Assembly (NCBI RefSeq): GCF_002234675.1
Contig: NC_019878.2
Coordinates: 4,776,688 to 4,840,687 of the forward strand
Reading direction: 5' to 3'
Origin: Oryzias latipes
Lineage: Eukaryota; Chordata; Actinopteri; Beloniformes; Adrianichthyidae
Length of the DNA: 64,000 nt
The translations under genes and the position numbers were made by a program. The notes beneath the pieces were generated by a model. It had not been told where the DNA came from, made no database searches, and saw only the letters and a list, made by a program, of their open reading frames with translations. Positions 1 to 16,257 of the stretch are shown one piece after another (the stretch's first letter is position 1; each line of letters opens with the position of its first letter).

Positions 1-120
1 GTTAGGAAATCCATTACAAAATGAGATAATGTTGATATCTTGCAAGCCTTCATGACCTTTTGTGTGTAGCAGTCCACCTGCTCCTCCATGCGAAGCCAAC
101 AAAAACCTTTGTGTTTGCAG

Positions 121-4479
<4,359 letters not shown>

Positions 4480-5281
4480 CTGCCCCCACTCACCGGACAG
4501 TTCCAGTGGCTCCTCAGGTCCCGCTCCGCTCTGTGGATCTTCTTCCCTCTCAGACACACACTCAGGATCTGATACAGACTCCAAGTTCATGCTTCCACCA
4601 TCACACGCGCAACACTGTGCAGCTCTGAGCTCCAGCTTTCAGGCTTTTAATAGGAAAAAGTACATTTTAAATAGTTTTCTAACAAACCAGTTTAGCTGTG
4701 CTTTTGGAGGATGGAGGTTTACAGGAAACACAGTGAAGTTAGGAAGCATCGCTTGGGAGATTCATTGGACCAATCATTGGACGCCATCGGATGAGAATGC
4801 TACTGAAATCCAGAAACAACTCCTGATTTCTGTCGCTGGGTGCAGAGAAGCTGCTTGTTATCACTTTTAATAATTTTCCTCTGTCAGAATCTCTGTCTGC
4901 CTTTTTTTATCACCTTATTTAACTATCTTTTTAGTTGTGTTTATTTCAAACAGCAGAGGTTTTCAGGGACAACAACTAGGTCTAGTTGCAAACTGAAGGA
5001 ATAAATGAAGAACAAGAGAGTAGAGAGAAGAGTTAAATTTTAGCAGGAGCCCCAGCATGGCACCCTGGGGAGCTCCTCTGAGCAATGCACCTAAGCAGAC
5101 AGAAGGAACATTTTTGTTTTTTATTTTAACTCATATTTCCTTTTGTATTAAAAGTGCTTGTTTTTTATGTTTGAGTAATTTATGTGAGCAATGTTTCCGT
5201 AAACGTGCTTGACTTCCTGTGTTCGCTTAAGACAAGAAACACTGTTTTATATGTGAAGAGAAGATACTTGACCTGAATAAA
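4480..5281 (+). other. rheb: probable rheb 3' UTR
   Basis: Sequence after the rheb stop codon contains no further coding signal I can support. AATAAA poly(A) signals occur at 5000-5005 and 5276-5281; the second follows a longer AT-rich stretch. The UTR end is inferred, not shown. Confidence 0.5.
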
Positions 5282-5299
5282 GCTGTATTCTGCTGTTTG

Positions 5300-7050
5300 G
5301 CAGAAGCTGTCGGTGTCTTTAGTGATAGACATGATGACTGCCTGATCAGGTTGAACTCTGGGAAAAATGCATAAAAGTGAAAAAAACACAAAGATATTCG
5401 GATAATTCAGACTCAAGGCGAAGGAGCAGTAAAAATAAAAATCAGGATCTTTATGTTTCAGTAATGCTGCCGCTTCCCCAGCAGAGGGTGACAGCAGACA
5501 ACACGATTTTCCTGTGTGAAACCGAAGAGCACGAAAGCAAACTTGACTAAATATATGTTTTTTTAAATGGGGTTCAAAAACAATTTGTTAAAGAGGAGGG
5601 GAAAGGTAGGACCAACAAATAAACACTCTGAGGTGGACAGATTAAATGTGAAGAAGAAGCTGTGAGGATTCACACATTTACAAAAGTTTGAAATGTTCCA
5701 GATCACAGAGACTCTGCTGCACAAACTTGACCGTCATATGTCCAGCGGACTGAATACACTAAGACGAGTTACCTGAAGCTCACCTGGCTCAGTCTCTGCT
5801 GCATCTGATGACATGTCAGCTGTCAGAACATCATCCCAACAACAGCATGAAGGTTTCTGCAGATATCTGGCCCGGCCCTTCTGCCCCTTTAGGTTATAGT
5901 TTTTCCCTGACTACAACACTTAAGAATCAGAGCCTGTGACCGGTTAACGACAAAACTTAAAAATCAGAGCCTGTGACCGGTTAATGAGCAATGATGGTCA
6001 ATGTAAAACATCAATTTGTGGCAATGGAAACTATAAAGCTCCTAAGCAGGTCATGCAAGTTTCAAACCTCTGACATGATGTCAAACAGGACCTTCTTTTG
6101 GGACTCTGATCTGGATAAAAGGCACCTTTTCTCAGTCTTAAGTCACTCCAGAGGGTCTTCTGCAATCCTCCAGTGGACATTCCAACAGAACATTGTCTGG
6201 TTCATTTAGTTGCCATATTCCAGATTAAGAATTGAGCTTCATGAAGTGTTCATCGGAAGTCCTCATGACTAAAGGAGTGTGGAGCCACAGATAAGGTGAC
6301 TCCTTTGCCATCGCTTTACCTTTGCAGCCATCGGATTCTTGCCTGGCTTTGATTTCATGCTTCTAAGAAGAACCACAAAAGATTTGCAGGTGCCTATAGG
6401 AAGCAACGAAGCATCCTCTACTGTCCACTAGGAGCTAATGGATTTGAGCTCCACCCTCCCAGAAGCTCTCCAGTTGATTGTTGTCAGAGCTGCTACTGCA
6501 AATGACGCTCAGTTCACCTGTCCGAGTGGTTTCCCTGCCTTTGAGAAGAGAAAACAACTTTCCTCAGCTGAGGATTAAACTTTTGAAGCTTCCAAACATC
6601 CACCCATTCTGTGCATATACTTCTCCTACTGTGCGTATAACATTATATTTAGGTGCAGCTTATGAGTCGGACTCGAAACCTGTCACAGCAGAATGAAGAC
6701 AGATCAACAAGTCAGATTAGTTCCTCATGATAGGTGGAGCTTCTGTTGTTTATTGGAAACCTGCTCAGGTCTTCTGCACAAAGGTGCAGATAATTCATGC
6801 AGTTAAATGTTATTATTAAAAAAAATGTAAGACATTGAACGTAAATATTTTAATTGTTTGTATTAAATGTTATGAAGGAGCAGGACTTGAGCACCTGACA
6901 GTTCAGGTACCTTTCTGCAGTGCTAATTCCAGTGGGGGGGGCAGTAGAAGTGTGCCTGCGGCCTTTCACCGCCTGTTTGTCTGTGGAAATACGGCATGTG
7001 CATTACCATTGAGCTGCAAAGCTGCGGCCCAGCACTTTTCCCCCATGCAG
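5300..7050. other. intergenic, rheb to crygn
   Basis: I see no convincing coding exon, RNA gene or intact element. Around 5910-5990 a segment of about 30 bp ending CAGAGCCTGTGACCGGTTAA is repeated in tandem. The remainder is ordinary unique-looking sequence. Confidence 0.5.
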
Positions 7051-7055
7051 CAGAA

Positions 7056-7158
7056 TCAGCAGACACGTTAGGATGAAGGGAAAGCGCCGAGCCAGCAGGA
7101 TCCTTTGAAGCCCCCTCCTTTGTCCCCCACGCCCCGGCTTGCCCCCCTGCCATATAAA
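7056..7158 (+). promoter_or_regulatory. crygn: crygn proximal promoter: TATA box and MAF half-site
   Basis: TATAAA at 7153-7158 lies 77 bp before the crygn ATG, which predicts a transcription start near 7183 and a short 5' UTR. TCAGCA at 7056-7061 (TGCTGA on the other strand) sits about 90 bp further upstream and fits a half MAF response element, the usual lens activator site for crystallins. The TATA box is seen directly; the MAF role is inferred. Confidence 0.6.
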
Positions 7159-7235
7159 TTAGGGTGTCCAACTTTTTCTCTGTTACACTGTGTGTGTGGT
7201 TGTGGGCCAGGTTGGACGACATCCAGTGGGTGAAA

Positions 7236-10200
7236 ATGTCGCAGTATTCTGGAAAGGTAAGAGGAGATCAGATCAGATCAGCCTGAGGCTTCAGTGCAGA
7301 GCTTGGATCAGCTGGAAGCCTCAACTAATCATGAATATTTTATATTTTTAAAAACAAATGTGTTTAATTTGTGTCTGATCTGATGTTAAAATCCAACCTC
7401 CCATGATGGTCAGTTGAGCTGAGTAACTTTAAATAAGCTCAACAGTAAAAACCTGTCATAATATATGATATGAAGGTTATATTTTGTTGTTGTTTTTATT
7501 TACGCCTTCAGTCTGCTGGAGTACTATCAGCTGTACACCAGCGTGTCCTGAAAATGTGATTTTTGTTTCTAAGAAAGGATGACAAACATAAGCTGTTAAA
7601 AGATGAAATTATCGATTGGACGTCCCAAAATTTAAAACGATTGAGGTCAATAGTCTGGGTTAACGCCCTAGGGCACGTGCCTGTCAAGACTGGGATTTGA
7701 ACCTCTCACCAAGCATGTGGCAGACAGAGGTTCAGATGATAAAAGATTGTTTTCTTGGCATAAAGCAATGCGATAGACATTCAAATATACATTGAATGCA
7801 TAGTTCTCCAACTCAATAAAAGTTAGACAGAAAAGTGGGCGTGGCTCAACCCCCACACACAAATGACCAATCAGAGTAAATTAGCTTTTTGAACCATTGT
7901 GTTTGCACTTTTCTCTGACAGTTTTTTCACTGGGACTTTAAAAATCAGTAGACATGCAGTGAAGCTAAAAGGTCCTGTTGAAAGGCCCATTTGTTGACGC
8001 GCTAGGGTCTGGCTTCCACACCCCTCTGCTGAGTTTACCTTTTCCACTCAATATTATTTTTCCAAAAGCACAAATGTCCAGTTTTTATTAGTTTAGTGCT
8101 GCCTTTGATCCATGAGCGGGCAGAACCATGTCCTGTGACACCGCTGTTGTGGTTGCCATGGAGATTAAGAGAATAGGCCTGCTGTTGTTACCAGACAATG
8201 TAGTTCATCAATGAGTTTTTCTTGTTTCTGTTTTTTTGGAGAAACCCTCACCTTAAACCACTAAAAGAATTGCAGTTGTTTGTATTTTTGATAAGAACGA
8301 GTCAGCAATGCTGCCATTGGGGGAGATAAAGACTACAAAAACCTTCACTGTCAAAGTCAAGGGGAAAACAAAAACTAGTTCCACAGTCTACATGCCCTTA
8401 GCAAATAGTAGTCTATTTAAGTGTACTACAATTCGATCCTGACAGTGAGGCAGTATACTCACAGCTACCAAAAAAAGTGAAACACTGGATCAAGTTACAA
8501 AAGTTCTGTATTTTGTTACATTTAAAATCATTAGTTTATATCAAAATACATTTTTGAGTTGAGTCAACCATCATCTTCAAATTTTGATTTGATACAAACT
8601 AATACTTGTTTGTTAATTGATCCAATAATTCACCTAATTATTCTGAAGACGTAATCAGTTAGTATACATCGTATATACACGTACGTGGTCTATAGTGCAC
8701 ATACTATCCCTGTACTCAAGTAAACTCAATAAAATAAACTACAGGTGTGCTGCTTTTTGCTGCTGAAACTCAACCGACAGCTGATTCATGTCTTTGTTTA
8801 TGTGATGGAGAAATGTGGATGCGGGTGAATTTGGAAACCCGGGAGTTTAATCTCACTGAAGCACAACTTCTTCCTCTCTCTTCTGTGATTCGTGCATCTG
8901 ATGGAACAACCAAGTCCTGTTCAGAAGATCTTCGTCACCATTCTGTCCAGCTCTGTTGAGATTAAATTTCAGTCAGAAAACTGAATCACTGTAATGTGCT
9001 CAACTAGTTATGTGACTGTTAGAACCCTTTTCGGTATTGGCATTACATTTGTCAGTCGTCTTTGTTAAACAAATTAGAGCAATGACTACTTTTATTTTTG
9101 TTTTTTGTTTTTTTACAAGAAAAGGTTACAATTGTGTCCTGAAAAGATTCAAGGAGTCAGATTCTTAAAACAGTGAGAACACAGACAGCAGGAGGTGCCA
9201 CAAATGTGAAGCAACAAAAGGAGGGTTTTCTTTAGTCACTCTCATCAGTGTGACTCTTTCCACAGATTACCTTCTATGAGGGAAGATGCTTCACCGGCAG
9301 GAAGCTGGAAGTCAGAGGTGACTGTGATAACTTCCAGGACCGCGGCTTTATGAACAGGTGAGGCTACTCTGACCTACACAGCTACAAGCCTGCAGGTGTA
9401 ACAGCTAGAAGTCCACTGAAGTGTGTTCGTCTCAGATGAGACTCTGGACAACAGGCCTAAACTTGTGTGTGACTTCAGGGTGAACTCCATCCGTGTGGAG
9501 AGCGGTGCATGGATCTGCTATGACCACCCTGACTTCAAGGGCCAGCAGTACATCCTGGAGCACGGAGAATACCCAGAATTCCAGAGGTGGAACTCCCACA
9601 ATGATCATATGGGATCCTGCAAGCCCATCCGCATGGTAAGCATCTGGAACGGTCTCCTCGTTTTCATGTTCTCCCAGCTTCTCAGAGGAAGAAGCTCATG
9701 GCTTTGACATGACTTCTGCTGCATGTGGAGGCCACACAGCACATCAAAGCTCTCAAAAGCTTCAGCCGCTTCATCCAAGCAATTGGCCTGGCTCTGTCTT
9801 TGACAAGGACCCTTCATGATGCCATTCCTTTCTTTAAGACCTGCAGAATGAGACTTGTGTGGAGGACCTGTGATCATTTGGTTTAATCAAACTGAACGTC
9901 TGTCTGATATATTTAAAGCCTTTTCCGGATCAGAGTCGTGAGCTTACACAGAGATCATTTGAGCTGATTTTATTATTTGCATGCTTATGTTTTTCCCCTC
10001 CATACAGCATGGAGAGCATTACCGCATCGAGCTGTTCGAGGCCTGCAACTACTCCGGTCAGTGTATGGAGATCTGCGATGACTGTCCTTTCCTGCAGAGC
10101 CGAGGCTTTTCCAACTGTGTCAACTCTGTCAGGGTCTTTGGAGATGGAGCGTAAGTGCACAGGAACCCAGATATTTACCAAACGTCTCTGTGCATGAATC

Positions 10201-11570
10201 CAATGGATTTTAATTTCACCTGAGTTTTTGAAAAATTATTTATAAGCCAGGAGTATCAGGAAAAGGAATCTGGAATGTTAGTTAGTTTGTTTATTTGTCT
10301 GAGTATATTTATGGGACAAATGAGAGAAAACACTTGTAGGTTACTTTCAATAAATAGCAAACTCAACAGAGATCACCATCAGGTGCAGCACGAAGATTGC
10401 AGGACATGACTGAAACTATTTACATTTTTACACTGCAAAAACTGACTCTTTAGAAAGTAAAAAGACTCTTGTTTCAAGAAAAATAGTTTCATTTTCTGTC
10501 TTGCAAGTAAGGTAGTTGGAGTTGGAGAACAATTCTTTTTCCATAAAATAAGAACTCTCGGTAGGTCTTTTTCTTTCCCCATTGGCAGATTTATATTTGC
10601 TTATTTAAAGAAAATCTGCCAACGGGTTAAGAATTTTGACTGATTTCTAAGGGGCCTGTTTTTGCAGTGTTCCAAATCAACTAAGATCATTTCAAGAACA
10701 AATTCTCTTAACAGTATAGCAATGGTTTATGTAAATGATCGGAAATGTACATGTAAGTATTGACCATGAAACTGCAGGAAAAGAAAAGACAACAGGAAGA
10801 AACCTGCAGCAGAACTTTTGACTGAATACATACCAGCAACCGCAGAAGTTTACACTCATGTTCTCAAATGGATGAACCGTCTTTGGCTGTTGTTGATCAC
10901 CTTTCATAATACCCCTTCAGAGGTCGCCACACCAAATCAGCTTTCACTGATTCACACAGATGGTTTGGCAGAGATTTTTACGCCGGATGCCCTTCCTGAC
11001 ACAACCCTGAATTTTCAAGGCACAGTTCAGCATCTCTTTAGTTTTCCAACATCAACATTAAAGTCAAAAGCTTTAAACATCAGCACAAATAAATAAACCC
11101 AGATGATCCTTCGCTCCCCTGAGTGTTGGAGTTCTAACATGAAAGTTAGAAGATGTAGATGCAACTGTTCGTCTGTAGGTTCTTCCTGTTCCACATCATC
11201 TTTTGTGTTTTTAACCATTTGCTGGTTTCATGTCTCTAAAATAACATCACATGTCAAACAGAAACAGTACAAGTTATACAGAATTTTACAAAAATCTGTC
11301 ATTTACCTTCATCCTCAAAGAAATTTGCTAAATTGGCTGACTCAGCAGGTAATTTTCTTTTATTAAATGATATTTACCACGGCAAACTGAATGTCTACCC
11401 ATGTTTAACACCCGCCTCTTCCCTTCACCTCCAGCTGGGTGATGTACGAGGAGCCAAACTTCCGTGGTCGAATGTACATTGTGGAGCGCGGAAACTACTG
11501 CAGCCATAACGAGTGGCAGGCCCAGAACCCCAACATTCTGTCCATCCGCAGAATCGTCAACTACTTCTAA
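7236..11570 (+). CDS. crygn: gammaN-crystallin, lens structural protein
   Basis: Five exons, 7236-7256, 9266-9357, 9479-9635, 10008-10150 and 11435-11570, join in frame to 182 residues, the usual length for gammaN. The protein starts MSQYSGK, carries four Greek-key motifs (the first starting ITFYEGRCF, the third HYRIELFE, the fourth WVMYEEPNF) and ends SIRRIVNYF. The first exon encodes only seven residues. Each of the other four exons carries one motif, so the two motifs of the N-terminal domain are separated by a 121-bp intron. It is a soluble refractive protein of the lens. Its place between rheb and nub1 agrees with human 7q36, although no WDR86 exon is seen between crygn and nub1. Identity is strong. 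Confidence 0.96.
8380..8720. repeat. possible hAT-like MITE remnant in crygn intron 1
   Basis: Short words related to AGTCTACAT, AAGTGTACT and GCACATACTA recur near both ends, as in many fish hAT-derived MITEs. Boundaries are unclear and no coding is present. Confidence 0.3.
10900..11000 (+). repeat. SINE-like dispersed fragment in crygn intron 4
   Basis: The segment with GAGGTCGCCACACCAAATCA and TTTACGCCGGATGCCCTTCC resembles a very common teleost interspersed repeat, recognised from memory. Ends not determined. Confidence 0.45.
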
Positions 11571-11617
11571 GCCCACGCGCCCTCTCCTCAGACTTTTACA
11601 GCAATGTCATCATGTAC

Positions 11618-11623
11618 AATAAA
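11618..11623 (+). terminator. crygn: crygn poly(A) signal
   Basis: AATAAA lies 48 bases after the TAA stop, followed by a GT-rich stretch near 11670-11695. This is typical for a short crystallin 3' UTR. Confidence 0.8.
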
Positions 11624-12939
11624 TAAACCCAGACTGAGATAAGAAAACAGGTTTTTTTATCAAACCTTGTGTGTGTGTTGTTTTGTGTGAGAACTTTTTG
11701 TCAAAAATTCTTTGAGGATCTCTTATATGAAAATGAAACATGACATATTTCAATCAGTTTAACTCTAATGTCATGGTTGAAAAGTTTTAAATTAAAGCTA
11801 GAGGGTTGCATTTGCATCCGAGCAACATAAAGTCAACCTACAACTGAAAATTTACATCTGTTTAGCCCTTATTCTAAAATCCTGTGTGGTGGGAGGCATC
11901 ATGTCACAAGCTAAACAAACATCTACTGAATGCTTACTCAGTTCCAGCTAACGCAAACAGACAAATTCTGCCATCTAGTGGTTACTGGAGGCATCAGAAG
12001 GTGTCAGAGTCTGGTCCATTCTGCGTGAGAATGGGTATAAATCCACTAAAACCTTTTTGATTAACCTATTCACCCATGCATCCATACGTTTTTCAAAGTT
12101 TGGACCACAGGCACAGCAGAGCCAGTAAGAAAGTCCACACATCCTCTGCACACCTCCTTCAGCCCTTTTAGGTGGAACTGAGGTGAACAGGCATTTCCAG
12201 CTGCTCACAGACTAGAAAATGATTTATTTCACACTTCTATCATATATACATAGGAATCTCAAAACCACATAAAACGTGATTCAAACGGGGCCTACAAGCA
12301 CTGATGGATCATGTCTCGTGTCATTAAATGGATTCTGTAAAAAGAATTGAAAAGAAAGGAAACCGGCTCATTGATCTGAGTTTACTCTGCCCAAGTCAAC
12401 TATGACCCAAAACCAGTATTTAGGTGAAACAAAGTAACGTTTAAAGTTTTGATGAGTTTACTCACTTGGAAACCCACTTGCTAGTGCAAATTGGGGCTCT
12501 AACAAAACCAAAATGGCACATAAAATTATGAACTCCTCTGCCTTAAAGTTCCGATAAATGATGAACACAGAAAAAGAAAACACCAAAAAATGGCCCCGTA
12601 CCCAGAATGTAAATAATCGATTTTTGGCATAGCTTTGAACTTTTTAACATGAGAGTCTATAGGAATTGCTCTCTTCAATAAACAAGCCCACAGTGGTGAT
12701 TGGAGAAACAGCAACATTTAGTGCTTCCTGTTTTGTATCAAATTCAGGGACAGACAGTTGGAGTTTGATAAAAATAAATAAATAAAAGCATGTGGTCATG
12801 AGTGCAAATCCATAGCAGAGTCATGTCATATTTCAGTCGTTCGTATCCCTCCTCTCTGCACTCTGAGTTAAGAGACATTCATCTGCAACTGGATATGAGA
12901 CTTTCTCACCAACAGACCCCAAGAAATAAAAATTAGCAG

Positions 12940-13310
12940 TCACCTCTTCTCCACACACGTCCTCACTACAGGTAGACCCCCACTCCTTTGCTTCCTATTC
13001 ACCTATGACCGTACCGGCAGGCACTGCTCCAACCTCATCCTAAAGTTTGCCGATAACACCACCATCCTAGGTCTCATCCCAACAATGTCAAGACGCCTAC
13101 GGAGAAGAGATGGCATCAATGATCAGCTGGTGTGAGGAAAATAAGCTCTAATAACTAAGGTGATGATCACAGACTTTAGGAGAAAGTGTAAAAACCAGCG
13201 CCCCTTCATCTACTGTACATCAACAACGCTGAGGTAGAGCAGGTCAGCAGCTTCAAATTCCACTGTGTCCACATAACTGAGAATTTGTCCTGGACTCTAC
13301 ATCACAAGTC
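12940..13310 (+). mobile_element. degenerate LINE reverse transcriptase fragment (L2/Rex1-like)
   Basis: A frame-shifted translation shows the order expected around the RT catalytic box: a FADNTT-like block (from KFADNTTILG), then MISWCEENK, then a phenylalanine-arginine block. Stops and shifts make it inactive. It is intergenic between crygn and nub1. Confidence 0.6.
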
Positions 13311-13463
13311 TCAAACTCCAGGTGATGTTTTACAACGTATGTGCCATTGAAGATCCTTATTGGCTAAACACACCCGATCCAGGTAATCAATCGCAGATAA
13401 GACAGTATTTCTGGAAAACCAGCAGGATGCTGGCCCTCAAAGTCTGGAGTTTGACACCCCTGC
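13306..13463. mobile_element. hAT-type MITE
   Basis: Terminal inverted words TCTCAAACTCCAGG and CTGGAGTTTGACACCCCTG enclose about 130 bp. This matches the well-known teleost hAT family whose end reads CAGGGGTGTCAAACTCCA. No coding. Confidence 0.6.
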
Positions 13464-14112
13464 TTTACATCCAGAGTAGTAAAGAAAGTCGGACAAAGAC
13501 TGTATTTTTTAAGGAAGTTTGGTATAAACACCAAAATACAATGAGAGCCTTTTGACAGGCCATATCACAGTGTGGTACTGAAATAATGTCATTCTTTAGT
13601 AACTATTGTAGACATTTTGATGACGTGTCTTTATTTTCCGTCAATGTATTCTTTGTCTGCCTGTCGTTTAGTTGGTGTCAGTATTTGACATGGAGACAGC
13701 AGGTAATGCAGGAAACAGCTGCACTTTATGAGACCAGAAATACACAATCCGTCATTTAGAAAAAAAAATCAGCACAATGTTTTTTATGAATTTCTTCAGA
13801 CTAACAATGTTAAATATATTGGTGCTGCTGTGTTAATGTTTCAGATCAATTAACATTTAAAATTATTCATTGAATTATTTTTTCTTAGCATCAAATGGTT
13901 CAGTTGGTCAAAATGATTCTAGTTTTAATAAGGACTGACAGATTTTTTATATCAGGCACTTTAAGCTTTTTTTCTGTTTTAGAATAACAGTGTTTCTGTG
14001 GCAAAATGAAGTTAATATTTGATATATGTGTAGTTATATATCGCCTTTTTCTTCTGTTAATGTTAAAAGATACACAATTTTTATACATACTAACCTAATA
14101 TAGTGTCACCGC

Positions 14113-14113
14113 A

Positions 14114-14175
<62 letters not shown>

Positions 14176-14176
14176 C
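14113..14176. repeat. (TG)n followed by poly-G tract
   Basis: A run of TG dinucleotides passes directly into more than 30 consecutive G residues. Length here is likely to be unstable or subject to sequencing error. Confidence 0.9.
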
Positions 14177-14705
14177 GAAACATTAGCTTTTTCCTAGGCG
14201 GGGCCTTGCAAAAATAATTGAGAAGCACTGTACTAACCCAAGTTATCAAGCAAACAGGAAGTTAATCCGTCATGTTTAATATTGAGACAGTCCACACAAA
14301 AATGTACAGCAACTACAAACAGGCAGCAGGACTCTGCAGCACCTTCATCTACAAACACTGTTTGATAAGCAGAAGGTTCTGGAAGACTCGGTGGATGTCT
14401 GCCTCAAATTGTCCAATCTGTGGTGGGTACCAGGAGTTGATCAGAGCAGGACACTGAAGAAGTCATGGCTGTTCTTCATCTTCACTTTTCTCACAGTAGA
14501 GGGACACACACAGAATCAGTCGGGGGCTGGCTCGGTTCTGACCCAGGCTGGATCTGTTGTTTTTGCTCAGATTGGTTAGATGTCAAACAATCTCTGAAAA
14601 AAGACAGAGCCTGCTTGAAACCCGGACTTTCGGGATTTGTTTGTGGATTCAGGATGGAAGCATGATGGTGCTGTGCTGTTCCGCACGTAGCGGGTCATGT
14701 GACCG

Positions 14706-16171
14706 TCAAATGGTGTGCACGGGTCCCGGGTTCAGGTAAGCCTTTAAGGTGGCAATAAGCTGGCCTTCCTCTTCCAGCGTCACGTCCAGATACTCCTCTT
14801 CATGACGGGGGATGTCCTCCAGAACCTCGTTGACCAGCTCACTCTCCTCTGAAAGAACAAAAACAAAAATTTGACCATCACTGACAGACACGCTGCTCAG
14901 GTTCTGACAGAACTCCTCTGATGTTCCCCGTGTCCAGTTTGGGTTTCAGCTAAAAATCCATTGTGGAAGAAGTGGACAGACAAATGAGTCTGGCTCTACC
15001 TGGAGTGGTGGAGGAGGTGCTGGGCTCCTCTGACGATGGCGAGGAAAGAGAGGAAAGAGGCTGACTCAGCAGTTCTGGGGAGAGGACACCTTGGTTGTCC
15101 AGCAGCAGCTGAGTTGCGGCCTGGACGTCCCCCGCCGTCAACCTGAGAGCGGCTTCAGACGAGTCCCTCTGGAAGCCGAGGTAGAGCAGCTGACAAACAC
15201 ACAAACACACACTGAAACACAGTGACAGGCACAAACTCAAACACAATGACAGACACAAAAACACTGAAACACACGGAAGAGCAGGGCACACCTGATCAAT
15301 ATTCTCCAGACCGACTCCCTCCTCTAGGTTGTTGTTGGAGCTTTCAGGCTGACTGGAGTCCAGCAGGATCTGTAGACACACCAATGAGTTGGGAGGCGCA
15401 CGAGACAAAGAGTGCCCGTGCATGTGCACGGAGGGCTGCACGTGAGACTGACATTGTAGGCTCTGTCCACGTTCCCGTCAGCGAGGTGCAATGCTCTGGC
15501 CGCATCTCTCCTGGAGTATCCCAGCTCTGTCAGGGTGGAGATGGCGTCCATCCTCCTCTTCCTCTTCTTCCTCTCTCGTTGTTTTACTTCCTGCCGCTCC
15601 TGCAGGAAACCACACACTCAGACCAGGCGTTCTAATGATCTCAGAGCACAGGCGTGTGGGTGCACGTGTGCGGGACCTGTTGGCGGTTGCTGATGTACAA
15701 GGCAGCCTCCTGCAGCTCTCCGTGACACGCCCTCAGTCCAAGACGAGCTTCTCTCTCGGTGAACCCGAGCGCCATCAGCTGAGCCATCTTCTCTGAGTCC
15801 GGACACAGGCGGGCGTACAGGGACTCCACCTGACAGACAAGCAAACATTTGAGTGCTGCGTTGCATCAGAGCCGGTCAGGAGAGCTGCGGCGACCCACCT
15901 TGGACAGCTGCAGGCGCGCCTGGGCGTCGTTCCCCTCGATGTAGGACAGCAGGCTCTGCAGGAGGTACAGGCGCAGGAACAGAACGTCCTCTCGGCCAGA
16001 GTTTCCCTGAAACCAGTTGATGTGTGATTTATTGTTTGACAGCTGCATGCAGTTCTGCTGGAGCTGTTCGTCAGTGGCGGTCATCTGACGTTCATCTACT
16101 CGTGAAAACGATTAAGGAACCACTCCGATGAACAAGTTCTTGGGGCATTTTTCTAATGATGGAGAACAATG

Positions 16172-16257
<86 letters not shown>

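Noticed and set aside
15222-15866. Plus-strand frames across the nub1 exons
   Set aside because: They are antisense shadows of the UBA-domain exons.
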